Source of the DNA: Gnetum montanum
Lineage: Eukaryota > Streptophyta > Gnetopsida > Gnetales > Gnetaceae
Assembly (NCBI GenBank): GCA_015680685.1
Contig: MNCI01034697.1
Span: forward strand, 1,170,830 to 1,234,829
Length of the DNA: 64,000 nucleotides
Direction of reading: 5' to 3'
Shown: positions 11,281 through 22,189 of the stretch, in pieces
Layout of the letters: the number at the start of each line of letters is the position of its first letter
How positions within the stretch are numbered: the stretch's first letter is position 1
Position numbers and translations under genes: made by a program
The notes under the pieces: model-generated
Database searches by the model: none
Seen by the model: only the letters and a program-made list of their open reading frames with translations
Told to the model about the DNA's origin: nothing

Positions 11281-11870
11281 TTATCTTCTAAGCCACCATT
11301 CTTGTAGCTTATCTGAAATAGGAGCCACTCCAAGTCTTCCTCTAATATTTGTATTATGTAGTTTATCTCTTCTAGTAACATTCAACATCAATTGAAGCAT
11401 TTGCATTTTTTGATACACTAATTTGTTGTTCATGTCTCTTTTGTAGTATCCAACATTTAGCACCATATAGAAAAGAAGGCATAATTGCTATCTTGTAAAA
11501 TTTTCCCTTTAGTTTCATTGGTATTCTTTTTTATCACATAGAACACTACTAGTTCATCTCCATTTTAACATCATGCCTTAATTAGATTTCTTATATCTTT
11601 ATTAATTTCACCATCTAATAGGATGATGGATCCTAGGTAGTGGAATTTTTTGAAGGACTTTTTGGCCTTGAATTATCTCTTCTATTTTACCACTATTTAT
11701 GCTATTATTAAAATTGCATAGATTTTGTGTTTATGTTACATAAAATTATAACTTTGTCTTCTCTTGATTTTTGTCTTTAGACCTTGTCTTCATGCTTTTA
11801 CTTCAATTTTCTATACTTATGTATATATGACCTTCAATTATCTTGAATTTTAGTTTGTTGAACTCATTTC
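11281..11870 (-). pseudogene. LINE (RTE-type) reverse transcriptase C-terminal region
   Basis: The minus strand encodes, with frameshifts, YLGSIILLDGEINKDI, then KGKFYKIAIMPSFLYGAKCW, then MQMLQLMLNVTRRDKL and RGRLGVAPISDKLQEW. These match the plant LINE series YLGS..DGEI, LKGKFYRTAIRPAMLYGTECW, MRMLRWM and GVAPIEDKM. The fragment sits in the ~1.3 kb spacer of the inverted repeat. Its C-terminal continuation is at 9740-9934, outside the left arm. It starts mid-domain, so the 5' part (endonuclease and RT core) is missing. Confidence 0.82.
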
Positions 11871-12459
11871 TTATTTTGCTTTAAAGTTAACAACATGGAT
11901 AAGTAATTTGAGAAAAAGGTAATGAGTCCAAGTGCATGCTAGAACTAACAAAAATTATAATGATAGATTATTTAACATTCCTATATGAAATTCAACGTAT
12001 CTTTATGCATAAACATCAACAATTCTTCATCTACTTAAGAATCAAGATGAAGTGCTAACATACATATTGAAATCTACTTTATCAACTTAAACCATGAAGA
12101 GGAGAGGATCAAAATACTATGAGAGCTTAGAATTAAAAAGAAAGAAAGAAAGCTCTATATGAGAAGAAGAAAATGCTAAGAAAAAAGAAAAAAATAGCTT
12201 TACCAAACTCATTATTTTTCAATATTTTTTCATTGCTCTAAGATGTTCTTTATATTGGAGGCATTGACCTCTCTTTATAGGTATTTTGAGTGGTAGAAAC
12301 TTCTTTGCTCATTAAGGTGGAATCATTTTCTCTACTCAACTCTATTTTTGTAGCTTATAGTTAATATAATTTTTTCTCTTTGCTTTTAAAATTCTAATAC
12401 AAAAACCAAGTACAAAATTTAGGCATTCTTACAGTTTCTTAGTATTTGAGGAGCTTTTA
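11871..12459. other. Inverted-repeat spacer, right part; nothing recognised
   Basis: AT-rich sequence between the LINE fragment and the right arm. It holds a short AAAG/GAAA run (~12136-12200) and no supported frame. Confidence 0.5.
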
Positions 12460-13645
12460 CCAAGAAATATACTTTTCATAATTGAGAGTAACATTGATAT
12501 TATGGAAATGTAAGATTGTAGCTCTCTTTGTAATGGTAAATGCTTTTTATAGTCTTGGCACTTGTGAGTATTTTAAGTCTTGCTGATTAAGCTACTAATG
12601 AATCCTCTTAGGATGAACAAAGTCATGTTATGTTTATTCCATCACTTGTTACTTATTCTTGGTTCTAGTAATTTGTAACATCATTTTTGAGATTTTTTGA
12701 TCTCTAAGTTCTCCTTTGCTAAGAATATAAGAACTTTTAGTGCCTTGGTGATGTTGCTTTTTTTAGCAGTGCATCTACTTTTGGTTTGTATCCACTACTC
12801 CATATTAAGATTATAAGAGAATTACGATTGTTGTTCATAACTTCATATATTATAAACTTCTTTACTTGGACTAGATTCATTATCCTTGCTTTTTTATACT
12901 TGGCTAAGTTACTTTGTCATAGTTTTCTAGGCTTTATGACATACTTCTTCATAATACTTCCTCTTTTTCTCTATCCTAACCTTTTGGATGACCTTCTCTT
13001 ATTATTTGAGAAACTGGACTAGGCTATGTATGATACCAGTTGGATATTCTCTTCATATTTTAAAAAAAAGTTCTTAATATCATAGAGATCTATTTCTTGT
13101 CTTTTGCAGCACTTGCTCATCAATCTTATGAATAGGAATAATGACTACTTCATCTACTTAGGGTTTCATTTGGAAAAGTTGGGAGGATTCTTCTATTATG
13201 AGTTATGCTTGTTATTTCATTAGCTTCTTCCATTCATCATGAATTGGTTCACAATGTTCTTTCTTTTGTGAGTTGGCTCACAAGGTTTAATATATGTTAC
13301 GAACTTTGCTATTCTTTTTTTGTTTCTTCTTCCTTATTGTTTTTCTCATGTTCTCCATACTTTTTCATGTTTCTTTCTCATTATTTTGATGTTCTTCTTC
13401 TTTTAATAATCCATTGATTCCTTTTGGACTTAATTCTTTGTACTTTATTTTCTTTTCTTGTTGTTCCTCTTCACTCTCTTCATATTGTTGTTTTCATGTG
13501 TTATCAAGTAAGGATTAGCATTCTTTTTTCATTTATAAGGAGTTGTAACTCTTTATGAATCATTAAAACATTTCATAATTATTGTTATATTAAGTTAAGA
13601 AACTAATGATTGTACCTTCACTTAGGAGTATACTCTAACAACCAT
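12460..13645 (-). repeat. Inverted repeat, right arm (~1.2 kb)
   Basis: Mirror of 9940-11170 (see that entry) and CT-rich on the plus strand. Frames such as 12786-13022 are leucine/phenylalanine-rich products of that skew and match no family I recognise. Transcription across both arms would give a long hairpin RNA. Confidence 0.8.
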
Positions 13646-13803
13646 TGTAAATTTTAACATTGGCTCATTCGAACAAACATACAAAGGTAGATACCAACAT
13701 ACAAGGATTGAACTAGAGGGTAAAGGCTTTGGTAGGGTAGAATAATAAAAGGATTGTAAAGAAATCTAGGGTAGATTTGACAAAAGAGTTGGATGAAAAT
13801 AGG
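13646..13803. other. Flank upstream of X, ending in its target-site duplication
   Basis: Short AT-rich flank. Its last five bases (13799-13803, ATAGG) are repeated at 43473-43477, just after X. Confidence 0.85.
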
Positions 13804-14682
13804 TGATAAAACCATTTTTTTGTTGAGTATAATATCATATCTATGATATCATAGCTCATCCTACATCATTGATACGATGTATTGGAAGCTATGTGGCCTT
13901 ATAAATATTGACACTTGATCATACAAGCAACAATAATTTCATTACACCCTTTGCTAGACTCTTGCAGTTTGTTTTTGTTGTTAGCAATAGAGTGAATGCT
14001 TACAATATGGTGTTAAGTAGTTGTACGATATCTTTATTTGAGTGTATTATTCTTGGGCATGATTTATGTTTGGCAATAAAGATTGAGATTTCTTTTCACC
14101 ATTGTAGCATCCACTTAGTTCTTTCATTTCACTTAGCAAACTTCTTACTTAGTTTAATTTTCATGTTTACTTTAGCTTATCTCTTTACATTTTCAAAGTA
14201 CTTTAGTTTTCATGCTCATTAGTAAGGTAGAATGAGTATGATTGGTTTCAAGAGTTATAGTCTAATTGTTTTGTAACCTAGTAGTGGTTTCACTTGATTC
14301 GCTTAGTAGTGAACTGATTTGGTAATCCTAGTAATGGTTACATAGCCTAAGATGTGACTAGCATGCGATGACCAGATGCTCATCACCATAGGCTAGCATA
14401 GATTTACATTCTTGTCATTATTTAGACTTAGATTTTAATCTCACTTTCATTAGTTTTGCAACTAGGAGTATTATTAGCCCAACAATATCAATATATCATA
14501 TGCCTCATTGAGAGTTAAACCATACACTTGAACTTCACTAACTCCAAGTGGGAAGACAATGATCATGAAGCTACTATTAACTTCTAGCATACTTACATTG
14601 TCAATCTACGGATTACAATCAACTCATGTGCATGCACTCATAACTTGTACGGTGGAGTGTTGGGATATCCTACTACTCATCA
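13804..14682 (+). repeat. X 5' LTR (879 bp)
   Basis: Starts TGATAAAAC and ends CTCATCA. TATA box TATAAATA at 13900-13907; AATAAAG near 14080. U3 carries GATATCATA-like palindromes (13830-13880). It matches the 3' LTR pieces 33360-34069 and 43317-43472. Confidence 0.92.
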
Positions 14683-14683
14683 T

Positions 14684-14701
14684 TGGTGCTATTGCCAAGG
14701 A
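14684..14701 (+). other. X primer binding site
   Basis: TGGTGCTATTGCCAAGGA, one base after the LTR. It is a decayed match to the tRNA-Asp complement; all differences are C/T or G/A transitions. Confidence 0.75.
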
Positions 14702-14895
14702 TGTTTCAATGTTTGATTAGTAGTTAACCTTATAGAGTTTGTTGTATCAAGAATTACAAAGTTTATGTTTCACATTTTTAATTAATAATTTAATACACAT
14801 AGAGTCACATAGAGAAGCATCAAACATATAACATGGCTTTAACACTTAAGTAAAAGTCATCACCTATCAAGAAAGCTCAGAAAATTCATGACAAT

Positions 14896-15935
14896 AGATA
14901 TGATGAAGAAGACTAGACTGCACTTATGCAGACTAGAATTTCATATGCTCATACCAATCCATATTATCTTGACTTCACATTTATTTTCATTAGGACAAAC
15001 AACTAAGGTGAAGAGATTTACATGAAAATGTAGTTTTGGCTCCTGAATGTTCAAAACCATTAATGTTATAAGAAATATTAATGAGGTTGAATTTGGATCA
15101 TGCATAAGAAGGGTATCATGTTACTAAATACATGACCAGGCTATATCAACCTATAGAATCACAAGTTAGAAGGGATGTTGCCATGGAGACAAGACATGAA
15201 AAGAATGAAGGAAAGAAAGTCAACCATAATGTTGTCCTAGAGGAAATTAATGATGATGAATTTCTAATGGAAAAACTCCATCACAATCATGGATCCCATT
15301 CACAAACATCTCTCATTTGTATTAAGGAAATTGTCAAGGTACAATTGCATTTAGCCTTTACAGAGACATCTAAGAGAGATGCAGAAGAATCTAAACATAG
15401 GTAGAGCTTAAGGCCTAGAGTTGCCAGAGAATCACAAGGGGATGAATCAAGGAGTTACCAAAGGAGAACTAGCTAACATTGTTCTCCAATTGCTTCCTCT
15501 TCTTCATCGCAATCATCAATAAAATCTGATAAGTGAGATTGAAGACCCAAAGACTATGATAGGGAAAGCATATGAATCATGAAAGACATGAATATCGAAG
15601 AAGGTATGTTGGTGAAGAAGAAGATGATTATGAACAAAGAGGAGATAGGATCATACATGAAGAAAGAGAGTACTATGAGCACTGAAAGGGTCATCACCAC
15701 ATATGGGCTTATGAACTTGATAATCATGCAAATATTTTATGGACCACTTGTAGTATGATGAACATAAGAGAAGTAGTGTATATTCCTAGTAGACATGTAA
15801 GCGATAGTCACATCAAGTGACTAGACATGAATAATACTTTCCAATTTGATGGTGGATACAATGTAGATTCACAACATCATCTTCAAGCATTCCATGATGC
15901 CTATGCCCTTGAAAATATTAAAAGTGATTGGTAGA
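14896..15935 (+). pseudogene. X gag, 5' part (before R2 insertion)
   Basis: Heavily decayed. Recognisable near the end: LDMNNTFQFDGGY followed by AFHDAYALENIKSDW. These align with R1/D LDMNNIPQFEGGY and AFHDAYALQNLDSEW, the start of the capsid core. The fragment at 15132-15404 falls where R2 has its ALAQ..MTQLYAEY region but is barely alignable. No start codon can be chosen with confidence. The frame stops at the R2 insertion and resumes at 23017. Confidence 0.65.
15931..15935. repeat. R2 target-site duplication, left copy
   Basis: GTAGA, repeated at 23017-23021. Excising R2 and one copy rejoins X gag in the position expected from R1 and D. Confidence 0.9.
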
Positions 15936-16759
15936 TACGCAATATCGTGGTCGTCGCGATATCGCATCGTCCCCCGCAATATCCCTTACGCGATATCGCG
16001 GTGTGTCGTCATATCTATAAATAAGAGGCAGCTCTCCCTTGTTTCCTCATCCTAGGCTAGATAGTAGGGAAACTCTGGCAGATTGATCACTCTAGAGATA
16101 GAATATTTTCCATGTGCTCGTAGTAGGAGTCCTAAAGTGAACGGATCTTTATTCGAGCAAACATTGTACCTGAACATAAGTTTGTGTACAGCAATAAAGA
16201 CGAGCTTCTTGGATAAACCTTGCAGTGCATGGAATAGGCTAATTAGGATTTTATTCATTTTTATTTATTATTCATTATTATTTATTATTCATTATTTACA
16301 TGCTTTATTAGTTACTAAATCTTTCTCAACCCTTCTCTCCTAGTTAAGTGCCTCAGTATGATCGCTTCGAGCACGTGCGTTACGCGTGGTGATCCCCGCA
16401 ACGACTAGCGTTTGGTAACCACGGTTGCATTGGTTTAGGGTGTGTACGGTAAGTGGGAACAGATGCTGAAGCTAGGTTAATTTAGACTTAGTTCATTAGT
16501 TAGAGTTAGTAATTAGTCTCTTCAAACCTTCACCTCACTAGCATAGGAGATAAAACTAGAAAAGACATAAAAATCATATACCTCAGACTTACTTAACCAT
16601 ACACCATGACAAATACAAGTAAGTCTGGGAAGACAACAAATAATTAACCTTAAGTGTTCCATGAGGCGTGTAGACACTTAGTTTGTGAAGTTCAACCGGA
16701 TTGTGCGTGTTACTCTCGTATTCGTATGGTTGAGTGTAGGGGTACCTCGCCAGTGATCA
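15936..16759 (+). repeat. R2 5' LTR (824 bp)
   Basis: U3 holds four GATATCGC-type sites (15939-16003), and TATA box TCTATAAATAAG is at 16014-16025. AATAAAG is near 16192. It ends GATCA before the PBS. The start is truncated relative to the 3' LTR. Confidence 0.9.
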
Positions 16760-16760
16760 T

Positions 16761-16778
16761 TGGTGCCATTTCCAGGGA
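16761..16778 (+). other. R2 primer binding site
   Basis: TGGTGCCATTTCCAGGGA, a degenerate tRNA-Asp complement one base after the LTR. Confidence 0.75.
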
Positions 16779-16906
16779 CTAAGTGTTTGTGCGCTAAGTA
16801 GAACATAGGAAATCACTCACATCGTTGGGAGCTTAAACGAACCATTAGGGTTAATTAAACAAAAAAAATTATATAATGGTTAATCAGCACACCGAATTAA
16901 GCTAAG

Positions 16907-19345
16907 ATGTCTTCTTCTCATAAGAGCAACTCACCACCTAGGGACAATACAAAGAATAGTCAGCAATCAAAAACACATAACCAAAATTTGCTAGTTCCTC
17001 AATAATATAGGGTGGAATATACTCATCCCGATGAGTATATTCCCAATTTTACTTTTATCTTCCATCAAGGTGAACAATTGTGATGGAGAGATTTGTAAGG
17101 TAACATTGTGTTACCTCCAGATTGATCAGTCCCCAACATGCTCCTCCGTGCTTTGGCACAGATCAGCATGACTCAGCTCTATGCTGAATACGTTATAGGA
17201 GAATTTGATACAAGGGATTATCATCCTACCAATGCACAACGTATGAGGGAATCAAGGCAGGAGAGCCAACGTACACTATTGAAGGGTAAAGAGGTCCCGC
17301 ACGTTCTAAGTAAAATCGAAGATGGTGAACCACTCATAGCTGGTTCTTTATCGAAAGATGTTTCTCCTCCTAATGATAGTGAGGAGGTGGGTTATCAGAA
17401 CCTACACTGCATAATACATAACCCTAGTTCTGATCCCCCTGAACACCAACTATTCACTGAGGGAACAACAACATATGACAAGGATGGGCACTTAGATCAT
17501 CATCACGATCGGGGCTGAAACCATAAAAGAGAAGGTAGGAAACATCATCATGGCGATGGTTATCCTTCTTCTTCCCCTTCTTCACATCATTCATCCTCTC
17601 CTTCCACATCTAGGCACAACCACCATGAGCATAACGGTGAGGATAGAGGTAGACAAAATGAGAGACCTTGATGAGAGAGTCGAGAGAGAGGACAAGGGCA
17701 TGAACAATGGAAAACTAGGGATCATGATGAGCCCCTACTTGCCACTTGAAGCATGCTAAATATAATGGAGACAGTGAGAATACCAACAAGGCATTTAAAA
17801 GATAGCCAGATCAAGCGTTTAGACATGAACAATATCCCACGCTTTGAGGGGGGGTACAACGCTGATCCGTAACATCATTTATAGGCATTCTATGATGCCT
17901 GCACCTTGCAAAATATAGAGAACGAGTGGCAGAAACTAAAGTTGTTTCCCAAGATACTCATCAAGGAAGCAGAGAGTTGGTACTAGTCCTTAGAACCAGA
18001 AACCATTAGGAAGTGGAGTACGATGTTAGAACTCTTCAACAATAAATATCAAACGTACTCTAGAGTGTCTAATTTGCATAAGTAGATCCAAAGATGGAGG
18101 CAAGGTATTCACGAACCCTTAGATGTTGCCATGGGACGCTACTACGCATTGTTACATTGTTGCTCGGGCAATGGTTACGCACAGCAGGATCAACTCCGTC
18201 ACATCATAGATGGGCTACGTTATGAAACTAGGAGAACCCTTAGGACTTATGCCCAAGGAAGATTATTAGAACTTAGAGCCCATGAAGTTCATCGCTTGTT
18301 GGAACAAGTAGCAAAAGAAGAAGGTGAACTATGAAAAAGAGAAAGTGCGGAAGAATACGACCATGATCCCTCTCTTCAAAAGAAGGGAGTGAAATTTTGC
18401 AATGAAGAGGATGAGTCACCACTCGAAGAGTTGGTGAATAGAAAAACCTTGCCGATTCAAAAGCTAATAACAGAAGTATCGGCTAAGGTGGACCAATTGT
18501 GGGATTCCTTAGACTCTAGACTTGAAACTGTCCTGAAAATCGTAGAAGAGTCTAAGTTGGAACAAAGTAGTGACAAAGATAAGAAAAAGAGGCGAGATTC
18601 AGGCCCTACACATAACAAGGGTAAGGGGAAAATTACTATCTCCGATGAGGTTGTGGACTCAGACATAGACGATGATGATGGATGTGAGATCTGCCAATAT
18701 GACCATCCTAAGGGATGTTGTGCAATCATCTCACATCTACAAGAGTCTGGGGTGTATGCACTCAATCCAAGACTTAACCAATGGTAAACACCCCAAAGGT
18801 TACCTTATCCTCAAGGTAATCCAAGACAGTTCCACCAACCATTAATGTACTATCCAAGTGGAACTCCACCACAACCCATCGAGCAACATTAGCGGTGGCA
18901 ATACCCACAGTCATGGGGGATGCCACCGTCGAGACAATAGTACCCTTACTGACAACTTGATCCTTATGGCTATTATGTGTAGCAGCTGGTTTCTCCAAGT
19001 GACTCTATGGGTCACACAACTCCCCAATGTCACTACCAAGTTCGAGAGTACTTTAGGAGGACTCCTTATCCTATGGGAGGCACCCCACATACCTACCATC
19101 CTCCTAATCCATCCACACCTCTTCCTTTGGTAGTTCCCATAATACCTCTTGCTCCAACAATGCAAGGGGAACTCCCCACTCAACCACAGCAACGAAATGG
19201 TACAAGAGCTGTAAACATTGAAGCCACTGCTAGTTCTGACAATTGTAAAAAGAGAAGACCTTTCTTTAAAACCAAAAGACCAGACAAGCTCTCACAACAA
19301 CAAGAAATTGAGTCTGTGATCGCTCCTCAACATACAAGGCTTTAG
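16907..19345 (+). pseudogene. R2 gag, broken by stops
   Basis: ATG at 16907 (MSSSHKSNSPP), the same start as R1. Domains in order: THPDEYIPNFTFI segment; GNIVLPPD; ALAQISMTQLYAEY; a Ser/His-rich stretch (~17540-17640); capsid core (LDMNNIPRFEGGYNADP, SLEPETIRKW, GLRYETRRTL, AQGRLLELR); zinc knuckle CEICQYDHPKGCC near 18692; Pro-rich tail to about 19345. Stops at many CAG/CAA/TGG positions split it into pieces (17138-17518, 18131-18334, 18389-18787, 19007-19345). Its tail encodes PQSWGMPP over a CAGTCATGGGGG word that resembles the element's PPT. Confidence 0.87.
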
Positions 19346-19380
19346 AGCACCCTTCAGTCCAACAATATAGCTTAACGCAT

Positions 19381-19920
19381 ACGGTTATTCTAACACACAC
19401 CGTAACCAACTAGATCAAGGTAGGCCACCTTCCCAAGAAACTATCTAACCTTGGAAGTCCCTTAATTTATCTACAAATCATCGGGAATGAACCACATAAG
19501 GCTCTTCTTGACTCAGGTTCCGGAGTCAACTTAATTTCATGAGAAATGTATCAAGCCTGAAACTTGCCCCAACTCAAGAAGAGCAACATTCAACTTGAGC
19601 TGGCTGACCAGTCCATCACCATTCCCTTGGGATTGGTGGAGGACATAGTTACCACTGTGTGTGGTTGGTCATACCCAGCTGACTTCCTAGTGATAGAAGT
19701 CAATAGTAATAATGGGGGCTTTCCAATTATAATGGGAAGGCCATGGCTAAGTATGATAGATGCGTACCTAGGGATCCATGATCTTTCCTTGGAGATATCT
19801 AAGATAAACATTTATGGAAAGATCAAGAAGAAGAAAGTTCCATGCATCACATACAGTGACTTAGAGGCTGATGACATGGAAGAATGTTCAGTATCTCTTC
19901 CATGTAATCGATGTGCCTAA
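19381..19920 (+). pseudogene. R2 retropepsin-type protease
   Basis: LLDSGSGVNLI at about 19506-19540 carries the D-S-G catalytic triad. A stop follows NLIS, then a clean 118-codon stretch (19564-19917) with QSITIPLGLVEDIVTTV and FPIIMGRPWLS. It is better preserved than R1's. It is the last enzymatic domain before the deleted pol. Confidence 0.82.
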
Positions 19921-19980
19921 GAAACAAAAATACAGAGGTGCCTATATGTAACAACCACACAAGTAGTAGATACCTCGTGG

Positions 19981-20214
19981 TTGACAACTAGTCGAAAGAG
20001 CAACCCAACATGCATGGAAAAAACTGAGGGTACAACTCATGCTAACAACGAAGGCATAGATACATTGGAGTATGAGCGTCACCAACTTCAATCCCTTAAT
20101 CTAAGAACATCAATTGGGAGAAGTTGGGCACTTCTACGAAATTCAAACAGGTGCTCATTATTTTGGATCTCTCCCTTTCCATTCAGTCATGGGGGAGATG
20201 GCCACCTATGCTAA
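19981..20214 (+). pseudogene. R2 frame spanning the pol deletion scar
   Basis: MEKTEGTTHANNEGI and TLEYERHQ (pre-RT linker) run on to SIGRSWALLRNSN, then SLFWISPFPFSHGGDGHLC, which is the post-integrase sequence of D. RT, RNase H and integrase (about 2.8 kb in D) are missing between about 20095 and 20160. The junction matches R1's. Confidence 0.75.
20181..20200 (+). other. R2 PPT-like copy at the pol end
   Basis: ATTCAGTCATGGGGGAGATG. It differs from the 3' PPT mainly in GA for TA after the G run. Related copies are at 18908-18922, 21621-21640 and 22190-22209. Confidence 0.6.
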
Positions 20215-20826
20215 TCATTGGAGGCCCTTAGTTCTTTTTAGTTTTTGTTTTACACATTTTTGTTTTACAAGTTTTTGGTTCCCACATTTTCGTTTTACAT
20301 ATTTTTTTTACACATTTTTGTTTTACAAATTTCTTTAACTTTTCTTGTTTTTGTTTTTCAACATCATTATACTTTTTCATTTTTTATGTGTGTGTGCATG
20401 TGTTATCTACCCTGTAAGTTTGTCACCTAATAAGTGTTCTTCATGATGATATGAACTATTTTCATATTGATTGCTAATGTTTAGTTTTTACCTTTAAGTC
20501 ATGATGTTGATACTAAGGTATGTTTCTTTTGATATGGAAGGCAATGAGTTCACTTCATCCATTCATCGACTAGTTTCTATGGTCTCTCTCGGCTTGGAAA
20601 TGTACAGTCCCTTGTAAATATGAACTCTAACGAATCGGTGACTGGGCATTTCTCAAACTAAGGAAGGACTCAAGGATTGAAAAGGGTCTAACGTCAAGGG
20701 AACTTGATGCTTTTGTGTTGGCCATTCTCTTGGGTGTTTGGATGTGTTCTTCTTGAGTTTTCTTGCCACTTCGACGTTACCCAATTATCGGGAAGCTGAG
20801 CAATAAAAATAACAAAGTCTTTGCAT

Positions 20827-20930
20827 GGTGTGGTTCTCACGCATAAAAACACAAAACATAAAAAAAAAAAAAGAAGAAAGAGAAGAAAGAAAAAAAGAAA
20901 AGAAAAGAAAGTGAGAATTCATAACACACC
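20827..20930 (+). other. R2 conserved stem-loop
   Basis: Left arm GGTGTGGTTCTCAC (20827-20840), right arm GTGAGAATTC then ATAACACACC (20911-20930). Inner stem TTCTCAC/GTGAGAA is perfect. The loop is an ~70-nt A/G-rich expansion. Confidence 0.7.
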
Positions 20931-21824
20931 CCTTAGATGGAATAATCATTTGGGCTACAAGCACTAGTTATGGAACTCAAAATAAAATATTCCCTCTAAC
21001 TAAGGCCCTTCTCGCTTCCCATTCTCTCCTCCTTGTTGTTTCGTCGAAATGGTGGTGGCTCTTTAAAGATGCATTCTTGTTACTTCAAGAGGATGGATTA
21101 GCTGAATGCATTAATGTGAAGTCACTGGATGTGGTTGGTTTGAGGCTGGACTTGGAATAAGATTTGCCAAGTCACATTAATCATGAAACACACAAGGGGC
21201 TGTACACCACTTTGTTCTTGGGATTCCATCCCATTCTCTTCTCTCCATCCTTCTCTCCATTATTCACCTCATTGCCGGTTGTATCATTAGTGTATATTTT
21301 GGTTGACACATTATTTTCTTTTTGGTAAATTCTTGCGGTTAAGACTTTAACTCTTGTTCCAAATGACATTCCCAGAGCCTACGGACTCTCTGAATGTGGG
21401 TTTGTTAGGGTATTAAGGGAATGAGCCTACTTTGGGGAGGACCCAGTAACATTTCTATTTGGTGCACTAGTTAACTTCTTTTCCCTAAAATTTTTGCAAT
21501 CTGTTTTATTTTGTTCATTTCCATCTTTACATCCATCTCATCGATGTCATAGTTGTCCCTTTTTATCTATCTTTCTTATTCGATTTCTTTCTCCATTCTA
21601 ACGCTACCGGAGGTTTGCAATTAGTCATGGGGGTATGGGGCTCGATTTTTTTGATTTTCTCCTAGCTCTGATTTTTTTTTGATTTTTTCCTAACCCCTAC
21701 ACCTTTGGTAGTCATCATTAATATATCTCCAGATCCGTATCAGCCATACCACAACCTAGCCAATGGACTTACACTAAAGAAAGGTATCAATTACATGATG
21801 ATTCAATTGCCCTTGCTAATATAA

Positions 21825-21846
21825 GATTTTGTTGTGTGTGTAGATG
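21825..21846 (+). promoter_or_regulatory. R2 splice-acceptor-like tract before ATG
   Basis: ATTTTGTTGTGTGTGTAG then ATGGTGATCATG, the ATG starting at 21844. It lies at the same relative place as the acceptor-like tract preceding the third ORF in X. Confidence 0.5.
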
Positions 21847-22189
21847 GTGATCATGAAACAACAGATTGGATTTGGAGGGAACAGTTGGAATGGAGTGATG
21901 CTCAAGCAGTTATGCAAGGAGCAAGATCGATGGTGTGCTTACAGATGGACAACGAAAAACGCAATCTTGGCGTTGGCAGCAGCAAAACTTCTTTCTCTCT
22001 ATCTTTCTCAAGTTTCCAAATGAGGCTTGATGTCAATGTAATAAGGTGTTCACCCTTGTTGTCATGAATACCAGTTTTGTTGTGTCTTGTGATGATGATC
22101 CGTTCATATGTCATCCCATTAGTTCCATTGAGTCAATAATACCATACCTTCCCGATATTATTGTAAAGAACTCAAGGATGATTTTTCAT

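Larger units (their letters stand above)
20215..22189 (+). other. R2 3' non-coding region
   Basis: No sustained frame. It contains a T-rich tract (20230-20380), a stem-loop (20827-20930), the GGGGAGGA module (21378-21447), a PPT-like copy (21621-21640) and an acceptor-like tract before ATG (21825-21846). From ATG 21844 a 59-codon frame runs to a TGA at 22021. R1 has a related, broken sequence at the same place and D has a weaker match. Confidence 0.75.

Noticed and set aside
12786-13417. Leucine/phenylalanine-rich frames (12786-13022, 13205-13417) that look like membrane proteins
   Set aside because: They follow from the CT-rich strand of the inverted repeat. The mirror sequence in the left arm does not preserve the frame, and no homologue or conserved start exists.
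21834-22067. 78-codon frame MCVDGDHETTDW... at the R2 acceptor site
   Set aside because: The equivalent frame is not open in R1, and the start lies inside the T/G-rich tract. The frame beginning at ATG 21844 fits the conserved junction better, though it too is short.
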